This document shows positions 14,377 through 24,750 of a stretch of DNA of 64,000 bases, in pieces. Made by a program: the position numbers and the translations under genes. Location: contig NZ_CP011047.1 of NCBI RefSeq assembly GCF_000982825.1, positions 3,100,001-3,164,000 on the forward strand, given 5' to 3'. Source of the DNA: Cronobacter sakazakii (GTDB lineage Bacteria > Pseudomonadota > Gammaproteobacteria > Enterobacterales > Enterobacteriaceae). The number at the start of each line of letters is the position of its first letter. Position 1 is the first letter of the stretch. The notes below the pieces were generated by a model. That model saw only the letters and a list, made by a program, of their open reading frames with translations. It made no database searches and was not told the DNA's origin.

Positions 14377-16853
14377 TGCCGATTAGCTGGATTCAGCCGA
14401 GCTTTGCTGGTGGAGAAATTGCGCCGTCTCTCTATGGCCGCATTGACATGGCTAAGTACCAGGTGGCGCTACGCCGGTGCAGTAACTTTATCGTGCGGCA
14501 GTATGGCGGGGTAGAAAACCGTCCCGGAACGCAGTTCATCGCCGCGGCAAAATATCCGAACAAAAAATGCCGACTAATCCCGTTCCAGTTTTCAACGGTA
14601 CAAACTTATGCGCTTGAGTTCGGCGATAAATACATGCGAGTGTTCAAGGATGGCGGGCAGGTGCTGGTCAGCGGTACGAGCAATATCTACGAGCTGGTTA
14701 CACCTTATGCGGAAGCAGACCTGTTCAGACTTAAGTTCACACAGTCAGCTGACGTTCTGACCATCGTTCATCCGAAATATCCGCCGATGGAGTTACGCCG
14801 TTACGCACACGATAACTGGCAAATCGTCGCTGTGCAGACTAAAAACGGCCCGTTTGAGGATATTAACGTTGACGAGGCTCAGAAGGTGTATGCCAGCGCT
14901 TCGACCGGAACCATAACGCTAACTGCCACATCCTCCATTTTTGGCTCTGAGCAGATTGGTAAGCTCTTTTATCTGGAGCAGCCAGCGGTTGACTCTGTTC
15001 CTGTGTGGGAGACGGGGAAAAAGGCTACAGCAGGTGGCATTATCCGGGCCGGTAGCAACTATTACAAAGCTTTGACGACTGGAACCACCGGCACACTGCG
15101 ACCATCGCACACCGAGGGCGCAGCATGGGATGGATGGGGCGGCACTGCTGACACTGATACTGGTGTGCAATGGCAGTACCTGCATAGTGGCTTTGGGATA
15201 GCGCGCATTACCGCGGCGAGCGGCACTACGGCAACAGCAACAGTAATCTCGTACATTCCAGAGAATGTTGTCGGATCAGGGCGGCCGAGCTTCAAATGGG
15301 CCCGCTATGCCTGGAATGATGTGAATGGTTATCCCGGCACCGTCGTTTATTACCAGCAGCGCCTTTTTTTCGCGGCAAGCACCGCGTTTCCGCAAACCAT
15401 CTGGGCCAGCCGGATAGGGGATTACAAAGACTTCGGCAAAAACAACCCTATCCAGGATGATGACCGCATCATTTACACATACGCTGGCCGGCAGGTGAAT
15501 GAGATCCGCCACCTTATTGACGTCGGATCGCTGGTTGCGCTGACGTCCGGCGGAGAATACATCATCACCGGAGACCAGAACAAAACCCTGACGCCGAGCG
15601 CGTTCGCCTTTTCCTCACAGGGCTCAAACGGGTGCAGTAACCTGCCGCCGATTGCAGTTGCCAATATAGCGCTATTCGTGCAGGAGAAGGGCAGCGCCGT
15701 GCGCGATCTGGCCTATTCTTTCGACGTGGACGGATATCAGGGTAATGACCTGACAATCCTCGCAAACCATCTTTTCCAGAAGCACAGCATTGTGGACTGG
15801 TCCTTCAGCACTGTCCCTTATTCGACTGCCTGGTGCTGCCGCGATGACGGAATGCTGCTGGCGTTAACCTATCTCAAAGACCAGCAGGTTTTTGCCTGGG
15901 CGCCGCAGCCGACTGACGGCTCTTTCGAATCAACCTGCTCGATCAGTGAAAGCCAGGAGGATGCCGTTTATTTCGTGGTGCGCCGCGTTATAAACGGGGA
16001 GACGGTACGCTACATTGAGCGACTTGCCAGCAGGTTGTTCACCTCTATCGAGGACGCTTTTTTTGTCGACTGCGGCCTGAGTTATGACGGGCGTAACGCC
16101 TCGGCGGCTACGATAAAAATTACCGGTGGTAGTGATGATTGGGATTATCGGCAGGAATACACCTTAACCATGTCCGGTGGCCTTGGATTCACAGGTTCGG
16201 ACGTCGGTGCACAAATCCAGATCCCTTACGTTGGGCAGGACGCAAACGGAAACCCGCAGGACATGGAGTTACGCTGTAACATTACCCAGCTTACAACCGC
16301 TAACGTCGTGAAAATATCTGCCAGCAGAAACATCCCCCCAGAGCTTCGAGATACTGCTGTCACTAACTGGCAGATGGCACGTCAGACCTTCTCCGGGCTT
16401 GGCCACCTTGAAGGGAAAACGGTAAGCATCCTTTCTGATGCCAACGTCGAACCTCAAAAGGTCGTAACTGGCGGGGCGGTAACTCTCGAATCCCCAGGCG
16501 CGGTGGTGCATATCGGCCTGCCTTATACCTCCCAGCTTGAAACCCTTGACGTCAACATCAACGGTCAGGAAACGTTGCTGGATAAAAAACAGCTAATCAC
16601 CTCTGTTTCTCTGGTGGTGAATGCCAGCCGCGGGATATGGGCCAGTACGCCCGGCGGGCAGTTTTATGAATACCCACAGCGTGAGTTTGAGTTTTACGAC
16701 GATCCGGTTGATGACGCTACCGGCAAGGTAACGCTGAAAGTAGACAGCACATGGGGGCTGAACGGACGCATTATTGTGCGCCAGCAAGACCCGTTGCCTC
16801 TGTCGGTTCTGGCTCTGATCCCGGCACTGGCTGTAGGGGGGCGAAATGCTTGA
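14376..16853 (+). CDS. Tail tubular protein B-like (nozzle)
   Basis: An 825-residue beta-rich protein beginning SWIQPSFAGGEIAPSLYGR, the signature of phage tail nozzle proteins. It would form the lower tail tube of a podovirus and anchor the tail spikes. Includes NFIVRQYGGVENRPGTQFI near residue 37, also typical. The stop overlaps the start of the next gene by 8 bases. Confidence 0.88.
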   Translation: MPISWIQPSFAGGEIAPSLYGRIDMAKYQVALRRCSNFIVRQYGGVENRPGTQFIAAAKYPNKKCRLIPFQFSTVQTYALEFGDKYMRVFKDGGQVLVSGTSNIYELVTPYAEADLFRLKFTQSADVLTIVHPKYPPMELRRYAHDNWQIVAVQTKNGPFEDINVDEAQKVYASASTGTITLTATSSIFGSEQIGKLFYLEQPAVDSVPVWETGKKATAGGIIRAGSNYYKALTTGTTGTLRPSHTEGAAWDGWGGTADTDTGVQWQYLHSGFGIARITAASGTTATATVISYIPENVVGSGRPSFKWARYAWNDVNGYPGTVVYYQQRLFFAASTAFPQTIWASRIGDYKDFGKNNPIQDDDRIIYTYAGRQVNEIRHLIDVGSLVALTSGGEYIITGDQNKTLTPSAFAFSSQGSNGCSNLPPIAVANIALFVQEKGSAVRDLAYSFDVDGYQGNDLTILANHLFQKHSIVDWSFSTVPYSTAWCCRDDGMLLALTYLKDQQVFAWAPQPTDGSFESTCSISESQEDAVYFVVRRVINGETVRYIERLASRLFTSIEDAFFVDCGLSYDGRNASAATIKITGGSDDWDYRQEYTLTMSGGLGFTGSDVGAQIQIPYVGQDANGNPQDMELRCNITQLTTANVVKISASRNIPPELRDTAVTNWQMARQTFSGLGHLEGKTVSILSDANVEPQKVVTGGAVTLESPGAVVHIGLPYTSQLETLDVNINGQETLLDKKQLITSVSLVVNASRGIWASTPGGQFYEYPQREFEFYDDPVDDATGKVTLKVDSTWGLNGRIIVRQQDPLPLSVLALIPALAVGGRNA

Positions 16854-17310
16854 TGTTCGTATAGTGCCAGCCGAGCAGCGCCACATCGAAGAGATGTTAC
16901 CTCTCGTTCGGCAGGCAGATGTCAATGAGTTTATCGCTATTTCCGGCCAGTCGCCGCGCGAAGTGATGGAGCATGGCCTGCGAATTTCCACCTTCTGCTG
17001 CGCCGGGCTAATTAACGGAAAAGTGGTGACGATTTTCGGTGTGGCGCCAGCCTCTATCCTGAGTGGAAGGGGGATTCCGTGGCTTGTTGGCACGGACGAT
17101 CTGCATAAATACCAGCGCACGTTTCTGAGACGTTGCCGTCACGTAGTCAATGCAATGCTGATGCCCTATCCGTATCTTGAGAACTATGTTGACGAGCGTA
17201 ATCACGTGGCTAAAGCGTGGCTTAAATGGCTCGGTTTCCATCTCGAAGATTCGGTGCCATACGGCAAAGAGCAGCGGCCGTTCCATCGCTTTTACATGGA
17301 GAGAAAATAA
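16846..17310 (+). CDS. GNAT-fold virion protein
   Basis: A 154-residue protein with an acetyltransferase-like (GNAT) pattern: VRIVPAEQRHIEEMLPLVRQ at the start, a core strand, and YVDERNHVAKAWLKWLGF, which resembles the family's acetyl-CoA-side helix. T7 gp13 and its relatives at this position share this fold and act in virion assembly, perhaps without enzymatic activity. It overlaps both neighbours slightly. Confidence 0.75.
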   Translation: MLDVRIVPAEQRHIEEMLPLVRQADVNEFIAISGQSPREVMEHGLRISTFCCAGLINGKVVTIFGVAPASILSGRGIPWLVGTDDLHKYQRTFLRRCRHVVNAMLMPYPYLENYVDERNHVAKAWLKWLGFHLEDSVPYGKEQRPFHRFYMERK

Positions 17311-17852
17311 TGTGTAGCCCAGCTATCGCGCTGGCGGGCGCAAGCGTCGCGCTTGGCGGCCTGTCGGCGTACAACCAGTACCAGAACGGGAAATATCAAT
17401 CTGCTGTTGCTGAGCAGAATGCAGACGTTGCAGAAGCCCAGGCGCAGGATTCGATAAACCGCGGCAATGCGCAGGCTGACGAAGTCAGACGCCGAAACCG
17501 CCAGGCCATGGGCACACAGGCGGCCACCTCAGCAGCGACCGGTGCAGACATCAGCACCGGCAATGCCCTTGATATCTTCGGCGATACGGCGCAATTCGGC
17601 GAACTAGATGCACTCACTACAGTGAATAATGCCCAGCGTGAGGCTTACGGTTTCAATGTGCAGGCGGAAAACTATCGTTCGGAAGCAAGCGCGGCTCGCA
17701 AGCAGGGCAGTATGGGCGCGCTTACTACGCTGCTTACCGCACCGCTGAATGCATACGGCGCTTATAAGATTGCTGGCGGAGCCTGGGCTCCGTTTACGCA
17801 AAGCAAGGCCGCGCCGATCACCGCCGCTGTCGGTACTCCAACAGGTCGATAA
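17310..17852 (+). CDS. Internal virion protein (gp14-like)
   Basis: A 180-residue protein starting at the ATG at 17310, which touches the end of the previous gene. A hydrophobic N-terminus (IALAGASVALGGLSAYN) is followed by a helical Gln/Ala/Asn-rich body (VAEQNADVAEAQAQDSINRG). This is the form of T7 gp14 and its relatives, which leave the virion first and make a pore in the outer membrane during DNA injection. Confidence 0.8.
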   Translation: MCSPAIALAGASVALGGLSAYNQYQNGKYQSAVAEQNADVAEAQAQDSINRGNAQADEVRRRNRQAMGTQAATSAATGADISTGNALDIFGDTAQFGELDALTTVNNAQREAYGFNVQAENYRSEASAARKQGSMGALTTLLTAPLNAYGAYKIAGGAWAPFTQSKAAPITAAVGTPTGR

Positions 17853-17864
17853 GGAGAGCGAAAA

Positions 17865-20486
17865 ATGCCAGTTGTACCAACCACTACAGGAAGGCAGGTT
17901 GAAAGCCGTGGCTTTTCATCGCCAGGCTTTGCGGCGCAGTCATCGCCAAATATTGGTGATGCAGTCACTGCTGTTGGTGACAAATATGTTGGCGCGCTGG
18001 CAGAGGCTAAGCAGCGGGCTAACGTCGCACTGACCCAGGAAGCAAGCCTTCAGCTTAATGCCGTCGGCAATGATCTGCTGACAAACCCGGATACTGGATT
18101 CCTGAACCTTCAGGGGAAGAACGCCATAGGCAAAAGCCAGGAATACACGCAGCAGTTTGACCAACAGGTTGAGCAGATCGCTGCAGGACTGCCTGACGAG
18201 CAGACTCGCAATGCTTTCTTGCAGCAGGCCCAGCAACAGCGAATGAGCTTCACCACCCAGGCCGGGCGGCATGAAGCGGGGCAGGTTCGGCAGTACGAAG
18301 CTGGCATGCAGGAAGCAACGCTGAAAACCCTTACCACGCAGTTCATGAACCCAGAAATGACTAACGTTGCCGGACTGACTGCCAGGAACAGCATTATTGC
18401 CTATGGCAAAGCCCACGGGCAGAGCGATGAAGAGATAGAGCAGAACTGGATTTCGTGGCGTGAAAATGCGGCGAAAGGTGCATCTGAGGCCTGGTATGTG
18501 CCGATGTATCAGCAGATGCTGGGGCCAGGCGGCAAGATTCAGGTGACGGACACACCTACGGAAGCGCAACTGTTTTCCGCGATGATCTGGAATGAGAGTG
18601 GTGGCAATCAGTACAGCAAAGACGGCGCTCCCCTTGTGTCGCCGAAAGGCGCGGTAGGCGTGGCGCAAGTGATGGAGGATACCGGGCCGGAAGCTGCCCG
18701 GCTGGCGGGTGTGCCGTGGGATCGTGAAAAGTGGCTGAATGACCCGCGCTATAACGCGAGGCTCGGGCAAGCGTATTTCGGCGCGCAGATGCAGAAATAT
18801 GACAATAATCCTGTGCTGGCGGTGGCGGCATATAACGCCGGTCCCGGCGCGGTTGATGGCTGGATTGAAAAATTTGGCGATCCTCGCACCGGCGCAATCA
18901 GCAACGAGCAATTCGCGGCCGCGATCCCCTACGAAGAAACCAGAAATTACGTGGCGAAAGTGACGGGCAGCGCGGCAGCCATCCCCGGCGATGCGACCAT
19001 GGAGAACCTGATTTCTCAGCCGTGGTGGAATGCCATGAGCCCGGCCAGCAAATCCCAGATGATGAGCAAAGTCGCGGGCCTCTATGACATGCAGGCGTCT
19101 GCCGGTCGCGTGGCACTGCAAAGCCGGATGCAGGATGATCTGGCTCGCCTTGAAGCTGGTCAGCCGGTTCAGCCAATCAGCGCGCGTGAGTGGGCAGCGG
19201 TCATGCCGTTGCAGGCCGCCCCTGCAGAACGCATGCAGATGGAGAAAACCTACCAGCAATATCAGCAGGCCATGACCCTGCAGCCAGTTTACCAGTCAAT
19301 CATGCAGGGTAACGTGCAGCAGGCGACGGCGGCAGTGCAGGCGTTACAACCGCAGGAGAACGACGCCGATTTCAAATATAAGCATGAGCTGTACGCAACA
19401 GCTCAGTCAAAGCTGAACCAGGTGCTGAAGGCGCGCGAGTCTGATCCGGGAACCTGGCTGCAACAATATTCTCCGGTGGTGCAGAGCGCGTTTGCCGAAT
19501 ACCAGAACAATCAGGCATCAGGGGAATATCTGGTTTCGCGCATCCAGTCCGAGAAAGACCGGCTGGGCATCCGCAGCAAAAAAGTTCTTCCCGACACGAT
19601 GGTAAACAGCCTGCTTGAACGCATCGATAATTCTCAGGAATCGAGCGTCACCGCGATCCAGTCGGTGGCGCAGTCGTTCGGGAAATACTCCGATCAGGTG
19701 ATGCAGCAGGTGCAGAAAAATGCATTCCCGGCGCTACAGGTTGTGATGGCTACAGAAAACCCGCGTGCAGCCAACGCGCTCTGGCAGAACCGCAGCGTTA
19801 AAACGGCTGACCTGCGGGGAAGTTTCGAGAAGCCTGATGCTGATAAAGCTGATTCATCGTGGAACGATCAGGCGAAAGATTTCGCCAGCACGATGGTTGT
19901 ACAGCCAGGCGGCACTGCCGTTTGGAACAACTTCAACGAGCAAGGCAAGCGCCTGACGTATATCAACATGCAGCGTGGCATGTCACCGTCTGATGCGGCG
20001 AAACAGGCGTATCAGGACATTCTGGGAGAGCAATACCAGACCAGTGGAACGTGGCGCCTGCCAAATCGCACCGGGCTTGATCTGCGCGACGTAACCGACG
20101 GCGCAAACGCCTACCTTGAAAATCTGTCAGCCGAGCAGATTATGCCGCTGATAGGCGACCCTCGTCTGCCAGAGTCGGTCAACAAAGAGCAAAGCCTGTC
20201 TCGAATCAAAGAGAGCGCGCAGTGGGTTACGAACAGCAATGAAAGCGGGCTTACTCTGATGATGAATGGCCTGCTGGTGAACGGTGCCGACGGCAACCCG
20301 ATCACCGTTCCATTCAGCGATCTGGCGAAACTGGGAACAGGCAACCGATCTACCTGGAACAAACTGACCAAATTTATCGACACGCCAGTGAAATACACGC
20401 CAGGCCAGTCGAAAAATTACAGCGTAGAGAGCCAACGCGAAAACATTCTCGACATCCTCCAGAACGGCCAGCAGTCAGGACGATAA
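17865..20486 (+). CDS. Internal virion protein with lytic transglycosylase domain
   Basis: An 873-residue ejection protein. Residues about 228-345 form a soluble lytic transglycosylase domain: catalytic Glu in MIWNESGGN, then SPKGAVGVAQVM and AVAAYNAGPGAV, with ETRNYVAKV at its end. The rest is helical and Gln-rich. Such proteins are injected with the DNA and cut peptidoglycan locally to make a passage across the periplasm. It matches the size class of epsilon15 gp17-type proteins. Follows the gp14-like gene by 12 bases. Confidence 0.88.
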   Translation: MPVVPTTTGRQVESRGFSSPGFAAQSSPNIGDAVTAVGDKYVGALAEAKQRANVALTQEASLQLNAVGNDLLTNPDTGFLNLQGKNAIGKSQEYTQQFDQQVEQIAAGLPDEQTRNAFLQQAQQQRMSFTTQAGRHEAGQVRQYEAGMQEATLKTLTTQFMNPEMTNVAGLTARNSIIAYGKAHGQSDEEIEQNWISWRENAAKGASEAWYVPMYQQMLGPGGKIQVTDTPTEAQLFSAMIWNESGGNQYSKDGAPLVSPKGAVGVAQVMEDTGPEAARLAGVPWDREKWLNDPRYNARLGQAYFGAQMQKYDNNPVLAVAAYNAGPGAVDGWIEKFGDPRTGAISNEQFAAAIPYEETRNYVAKVTGSAAAIPGDATMENLISQPWWNAMSPASKSQMMSKVAGLYDMQASAGRVALQSRMQDDLARLEAGQPVQPISAREWAAVMPLQAAPAERMQMEKTYQQYQQAMTLQPVYQSIMQGNVQQATAAVQALQPQENDADFKYKHELYATAQSKLNQVLKARESDPGTWLQQYSPVVQSAFAEYQNNQASGEYLVSRIQSEKDRLGIRSKKVLPDTMVNSLLERIDNSQESSVTAIQSVAQSFGKYSDQVMQQVQKNAFPALQVVMATENPRAANALWQNRSVKTADLRGSFEKPDADKADSSWNDQAKDFASTMVVQPGGTAVWNNFNEQGKRLTYINMQRGMSPSDAAKQAYQDILGEQYQTSGTWRLPNRTGLDLRDVTDGANAYLENLSAEQIMPLIGDPRLPESVNKEQSLSRIKESAQWVTNSNESGLTLMMNGLLVNGADGNPITVPFSDLAKLGTGNRSTWNKLTKFIDTPVKYTPGQSKNYSVESQRENILDILQNGQQSGR

Positions 20487-20487
20487 C

Positions 20488-22200
20488 ATGACAATTTTTA
20501 CAGAAGATCCGGGCACAGGCATTAACCAGCCCATCAGTAACGCGCCTGCCGGTCTGGGTGAATCGCTACTCTCTTCATTGCAGCAGGGATTTGAAGAAGG
20601 CCCGGTCATGTCGGGTATTCGGTTCTCTTCCGCTGACAGGCTGGCGAACGACCCTAACTCTGCAATTGTCAGCAAGCAGGAGGCTGAGGAGCGGCTCAAG
20701 CAGTATGGCGTTAAAAGCATCAACGTCCCGGACAGCGGTGTGACAAAAGCGTTTATCGATCACGTGGTGGAAGAACGCCAGAACTCGCTGGCTCGTCAGC
20801 AGATCGCCATGTCTGCGCCGAGTGGCTGGGCGGCGACACCGCTTAATTTCGCTGCCAGCCTGGCGGGCTCGATGGCGGATCCCGGAAACGTGGCGCTGGC
20901 GCTGGTGCCTTTCGCTGGCGAGGCGAAGGCGGCTTCTGTGGCAGGGCGTTTTGGTGAGCGTCTGTTTGCCGGTGCGCGCATGGGCGCAGCTCAGGCCGTG
21001 GCGACCGTGCCGTTAACTGCTCAGGCGGCGGCGGCCGGCGGCGATGACTTTACCTACGGAAACGCGCTGGAAAGCACCTTTTTCAACACTATGGCTGGCG
21101 GTTTGATGCATGCAGGCGGCGGTCTTATCGCCGACCTGGTACGCGCGCGGCGCCAGACAGGTGCAGTAAGTGATCCCGCCGCTCCGCTGGCGCAGGCGGA
21201 TATCCAACCAGAATCTCAGCCAACGCCGGTCATAACGCCGGACAACATCCCGTCTGGTGTAAATATCCCTGAGCGTGGCACAAATGCGGATTTGGCTGCT
21301 GCCATTTCCAGCGAGGCTGAGAGCTATGCCTATAGCCGGGCTTATGATGACGTGGTACCTGAATACATGGCGCGCCAGCAGGAGTTACAAACCGGCCAGA
21401 TAGACAACGTTGCTGACCTGCGCACCGAACTTTCCGCCAACCTGCGCCGCGCTGATGAGTTAGACGCTACCCTGCAACAGCGTACAACGGAATACCAGGG
21501 CCAGCGGATGAAGTTTAAGGAAGCTCGCCGTCTTGCGCAGAAGGATATCGATGCCGAGAAAGCCCAACTCGCGGCCCGCAATGAAGAGATAAACCAGGCA
21601 CTTGAGCGTAATGCCGCCGCCGAGCAGGCGCGTGGCCGGCAGGCACAGCTTTCCCGCGGCGAGATACCAGACGACCTGAAAGTCACTATCGCCGAGCGCG
21701 CGCAGCAGATCCGCGATGGCATGCAGATGTCGCCGGTCGCCGGTGCAGTGCGCACCGCCGCCAGCGCTATCAGGGAGGCAGACTGGACCGTCAACCAGCA
21801 GGCTTACCGCGCCGCGCTGGCGCACATGATAGAAGGCCGTAGCCCGGACGTTGAGCCTTTCTATGAGCTGCATAAACCGGCGCTGCGCGAGCGCGCTATC
21901 CAGCGCATACAGAACCCGGTGCGGCAGGTTGATGAAACGGCGCGCCCGGTTAGCGAAACTGCCGATCGCGTTTATCAGGAAACGCAGAAAGCAGATCATG
22001 AGCTGACAGCCGCCGCAGCTGATCTTGAGAACGAATTCAATATAAGCAACGCGCTGCTGGATGATATCGCTGTCGATAATCCGGAGCTCGCGGCCACGAT
22101 GCGCGAAAACCTCAATGCTATTCGCGCTGAGGCCAGCGACAATAGCATGAGCAACGCTTTCCGGGCATTTGCTGCCTGTATGATTAACCGGGGGATCTGA
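20488..22200 (+). CDS. Ejection protein, Ala/Gln/Glu-rich
   Basis: A 570-residue protein. The middle (about 95-175) is hydrophobic and Ala/Gly-rich (PLNFAASLAGSMADPGNVAL, ARMGAAQAVATVPLTAQAA), suggesting membrane insertion, and the rest is long charged helices with a coiled coil near 310-380. Such proteins in epsilon15-like phages are delivered with the genome. No enzyme domain seen. The stop overlaps the next start (TGATG). Confidence 0.7.
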   Translation: MTIFTEDPGTGINQPISNAPAGLGESLLSSLQQGFEEGPVMSGIRFSSADRLANDPNSAIVSKQEAEERLKQYGVKSINVPDSGVTKAFIDHVVEERQNSLARQQIAMSAPSGWAATPLNFAASLAGSMADPGNVALALVPFAGEAKAASVAGRFGERLFAGARMGAAQAVATVPLTAQAAAAGGDDFTYGNALESTFFNTMAGGLMHAGGGLIADLVRARRQTGAVSDPAAPLAQADIQPESQPTPVITPDNIPSGVNIPERGTNADLAAAISSEAESYAYSRAYDDVVPEYMARQQELQTGQIDNVADLRTELSANLRRADELDATLQQRTTEYQGQRMKFKEARRLAQKDIDAEKAQLAARNEEINQALERNAAAEQARGRQAQLSRGEIPDDLKVTIAERAQQIRDGMQMSPVAGAVRTAASAIREADWTVNQQAYRAALAHMIEGRSPDVEPFYELHKPALRERAIQRIQNPVRQVDETARPVSETADRVYQETQKADHELTAAAADLENEFNISNALLDDIAVDNPELAATMRENLNAIRAEASDNSMSNAFRAFAACMINRGI

Positions 22201-24749
22201 TGGCTGCCAACGAATTCCTGACGCAATGCGAGCGCACTGTTAACGCCGCCGCTGGCCGCGAGCTGTCGGCTGATGAAATGGAAGGGCTGGTGCGCGATAT
22301 GCGCGACACAACAAACCGTATACTTGCCAGCAACGAGGCGCTGTCACTCGAAGAGGCAGCCATGCGTGCCGCCGAAGAACTAAGTAACGCTGACGTGCTG
22401 GCAAAACAGATTGAAGCGCGCAATAAAGCGATTAACACACGCGTGGCGGCTCAGCGACTCGGCGAGCTGCGCACTATCTGGAAAGACCGCCCGGATATAG
22501 GACTGGAGGCGATACTGGTAGGGCGTAACGATGCGCGCACCGGGGCGCGCCGGTCAGTATCCTCAGAGGTGGCGCAACTTCGCGGGAAATATCACGCAGG
22601 CATCAATTACGATTTCGACCGAGCCGGACTGGTTAAATTCATCGCCAGCGGCAGCAACGACCGTGAAATCGCTGACGCAATGTGGCGAATTGGCCGCGGC
22701 GAATCTACCGAAGGAATGACGAAACAGTCGGTCAGTGCGGCGCAGATTATCATGAAGTGGCAGGAAGCGGCACGCATCGACGAGAACCGCGCTGGGGCGT
22801 GGATACGCAAAGAGCCGGGCTATATCGTTCGACAGTCGCATGACATCATGAAGATCCGCGCTGCCGGGTATGATGCCTGGCGCAATGCAATCCTTCCGCG
22901 CCTGGATGAGCGCACATTTGATGGCGTCGCCGACCGCGATCAGTTCATGCGGAACGTCTATAACGGTCTGGCCTCTGGCGTCCACCTGACATCAGAAAAA
23001 CCAGACTGGATGAACGGCTTCAAAGGTTCGGCAAATGCGGCGAAGCGCGCCAGCCAGGAGCGCGTGCTGCATTTCAAAGACGGGATCTCCTGGCACGAAT
23101 ACAATCAGCAGTTCGGCACCGGCAGCCTGCGCGAAGCATTATTCGGCGGCCTTAACAGCGCGGCGCGCAATACAGGCATGATGCGCATGCTGGGAACCAA
23201 CCCCGGCAACATGTTCAAATACCTGACAGACACGCTGGCCGAAGACGTAAGTAAGTCAGGCAACCCGGCGGCGCTTGCGGACTATATGACCAAAGTTCGC
23301 CGCCTTAATAGAACTGTAATGCCGCAGGTTGACGGTTCGCTAAATATCCCTGGCAGTGTTGGATGGGCCAATGCCTCAGCCGCGGTGCGCGGCTGGTTGC
23401 GTATGAGCCAGCTCGGTGGCGCCGTTATCTCTTCATTCAACGACGTGCCGATCGCCGCTACTGAAATGCGCTACCAGGGGCAGAACTTTATGCAGGCGGT
23501 GCTCGGCGCCATGAAAGGGCGTTTCTCCCGGTATAACAGCGCAGAGCAGAAAGAGATCCTGTCGTCCATCGGCGTTTATTCTGACGCCATGACGCAGGAA
23601 ATCATCCGGCGCATCTCCGGCGACGACTCGCTTACCGGGAAAATGGGGCGCGCCCAGCAGCTGTTTTTCAAATATAACCTGATGAATTTCTGGACCGAGA
23701 GCGGACGCAACTCCAATGCTCTGATGATTACCAACTGGCTGGCTAAAAATGCTGACCAGCCTCACGGCAGCCTGCCGGAAGACCTGCGGCGCGTACTCGA
23801 CCTGCACGGTATCGGTGACCGGGAATGGGAAATTTTCCGCAACATGGACATGGCTGACAGCGAGGGTCGCAAGTTCATGACGACAAGCGGCGTTCGCGGC
23901 GTGTCCGATGACGTTATTGCCCGGTATGTCGAAAGCAAAGGGATGAAGCCTACTGAGCGCGCTATCGCTGATGCCCGGGATCAACTGGAAGGGCAGCTGC
24001 GAGGCTACATTCTTGACCGTCTGAATATTGCTATGTCAGAGCCTGGCGACCGCACGCAGGCATTTATGAAGATGGGCACCGTGCCTGGTACTGTGGCGGG
24101 TGAGGCGATCCGTTTTGCTGGTCAGTACAAATCATTTACCGCCAGCTTTATGCAGAACGTGCTCGGGCGCGAGGTGTTCGGGCGGGGATATACGCCCGCC
24201 GGGCTTGGCGAATCGAAAACCACTTCGCTTACCAATGCCATGCTGAAAAATGGGAAGGGAGCCTTTATTGGAACGGCAAACCTTTTCGTATGGGCAACTC
24301 TGTTCGGCTATGTCTCTATGCAGGCTAAGCTGATGCTGAAGGGGCAGACGCCGCGACCGGCTGACGGAAAAACCTTTGTGGCAGCAGCGGCGCAGGGTGG
24401 CGGGCTCGGTATTCTCGGGGACTTCATGTTCGGCGAGGTAAACAGGATGGGAGCAGGCCCAGTTACGTCACTGATGGGGCCGGCGGCGTCTAACGCCGAC
24501 AGCATTATTACGCTGTTGCAACAGACGATGCGTGGTGATTCGGATCTTGGCGACTGGTATCGCACAGCCCTGGACAACACGCCTTTCCTGAATATTTTCT
24601 GGCTGCGCACTGCGATGAATGGTTTAATTCTGAACAGGATACAGGACGCGCTGGACCCAGGTTCACTGGAGCGCTATCAGCGCAGGGTTGAGCGCGAGCA
24701 GGGGAACGAATTCCTAGTTCCACCTTCGCAGTTTATGTTGGGGAAATAG
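22200..24749 (+). CDS. Large internal virion (ejection) protein
   Basis: An 849-residue, mostly helical protein, the last large gene of the virion operon. Segments such as WTESGRNSNALMITNWLAKN and RFAGQYKSFTASFMQNVLGR match the C-terminal part of the largest ejection proteins of epsilon15/T7-like phages, thought to form the inner-membrane end of the DNA conduit. Two weak hydrophobic segments lie near residues 690-760. No enzymatic motif seen. Confidence 0.75.
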   Translation: MAANEFLTQCERTVNAAAGRELSADEMEGLVRDMRDTTNRILASNEALSLEEAAMRAAEELSNADVLAKQIEARNKAINTRVAAQRLGELRTIWKDRPDIGLEAILVGRNDARTGARRSVSSEVAQLRGKYHAGINYDFDRAGLVKFIASGSNDREIADAMWRIGRGESTEGMTKQSVSAAQIIMKWQEAARIDENRAGAWIRKEPGYIVRQSHDIMKIRAAGYDAWRNAILPRLDERTFDGVADRDQFMRNVYNGLASGVHLTSEKPDWMNGFKGSANAAKRASQERVLHFKDGISWHEYNQQFGTGSLREALFGGLNSAARNTGMMRMLGTNPGNMFKYLTDTLAEDVSKSGNPAALADYMTKVRRLNRTVMPQVDGSLNIPGSVGWANASAAVRGWLRMSQLGGAVISSFNDVPIAATEMRYQGQNFMQAVLGAMKGRFSRYNSAEQKEILSSIGVYSDAMTQEIIRRISGDDSLTGKMGRAQQLFFKYNLMNFWTESGRNSNALMITNWLAKNADQPHGSLPEDLRRVLDLHGIGDREWEIFRNMDMADSEGRKFMTTSGVRGVSDDVIARYVESKGMKPTERAIADARDQLEGQLRGYILDRLNIAMSEPGDRTQAFMKMGTVPGTVAGEAIRFAGQYKSFTASFMQNVLGREVFGRGYTPAGLGESKTTSLTNAMLKNGKGAFIGTANLFVWATLFGYVSMQAKLMLKGQTPRPADGKTFVAAAAQGGGLGILGDFMFGEVNRMGAGPVTSLMGPAASNADSIITLLQQTMRGDSDLGDWYRTALDNTPFLNIFWLRTAMNGLILNRIQDALDPGSLERYQRRVEREQGNEFLVPPSQFMLGK

Positions 24750-24750
24750 T

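Noticed and set aside
17940..19259. Long open frame (439 codons) on the minus strand opposite the transglycosylase gene
   Set aside because: It mirrors the high-GC codon pattern of the sense gene, has no ribosome binding site or recognisable motif, and the sense protein is clearly real.
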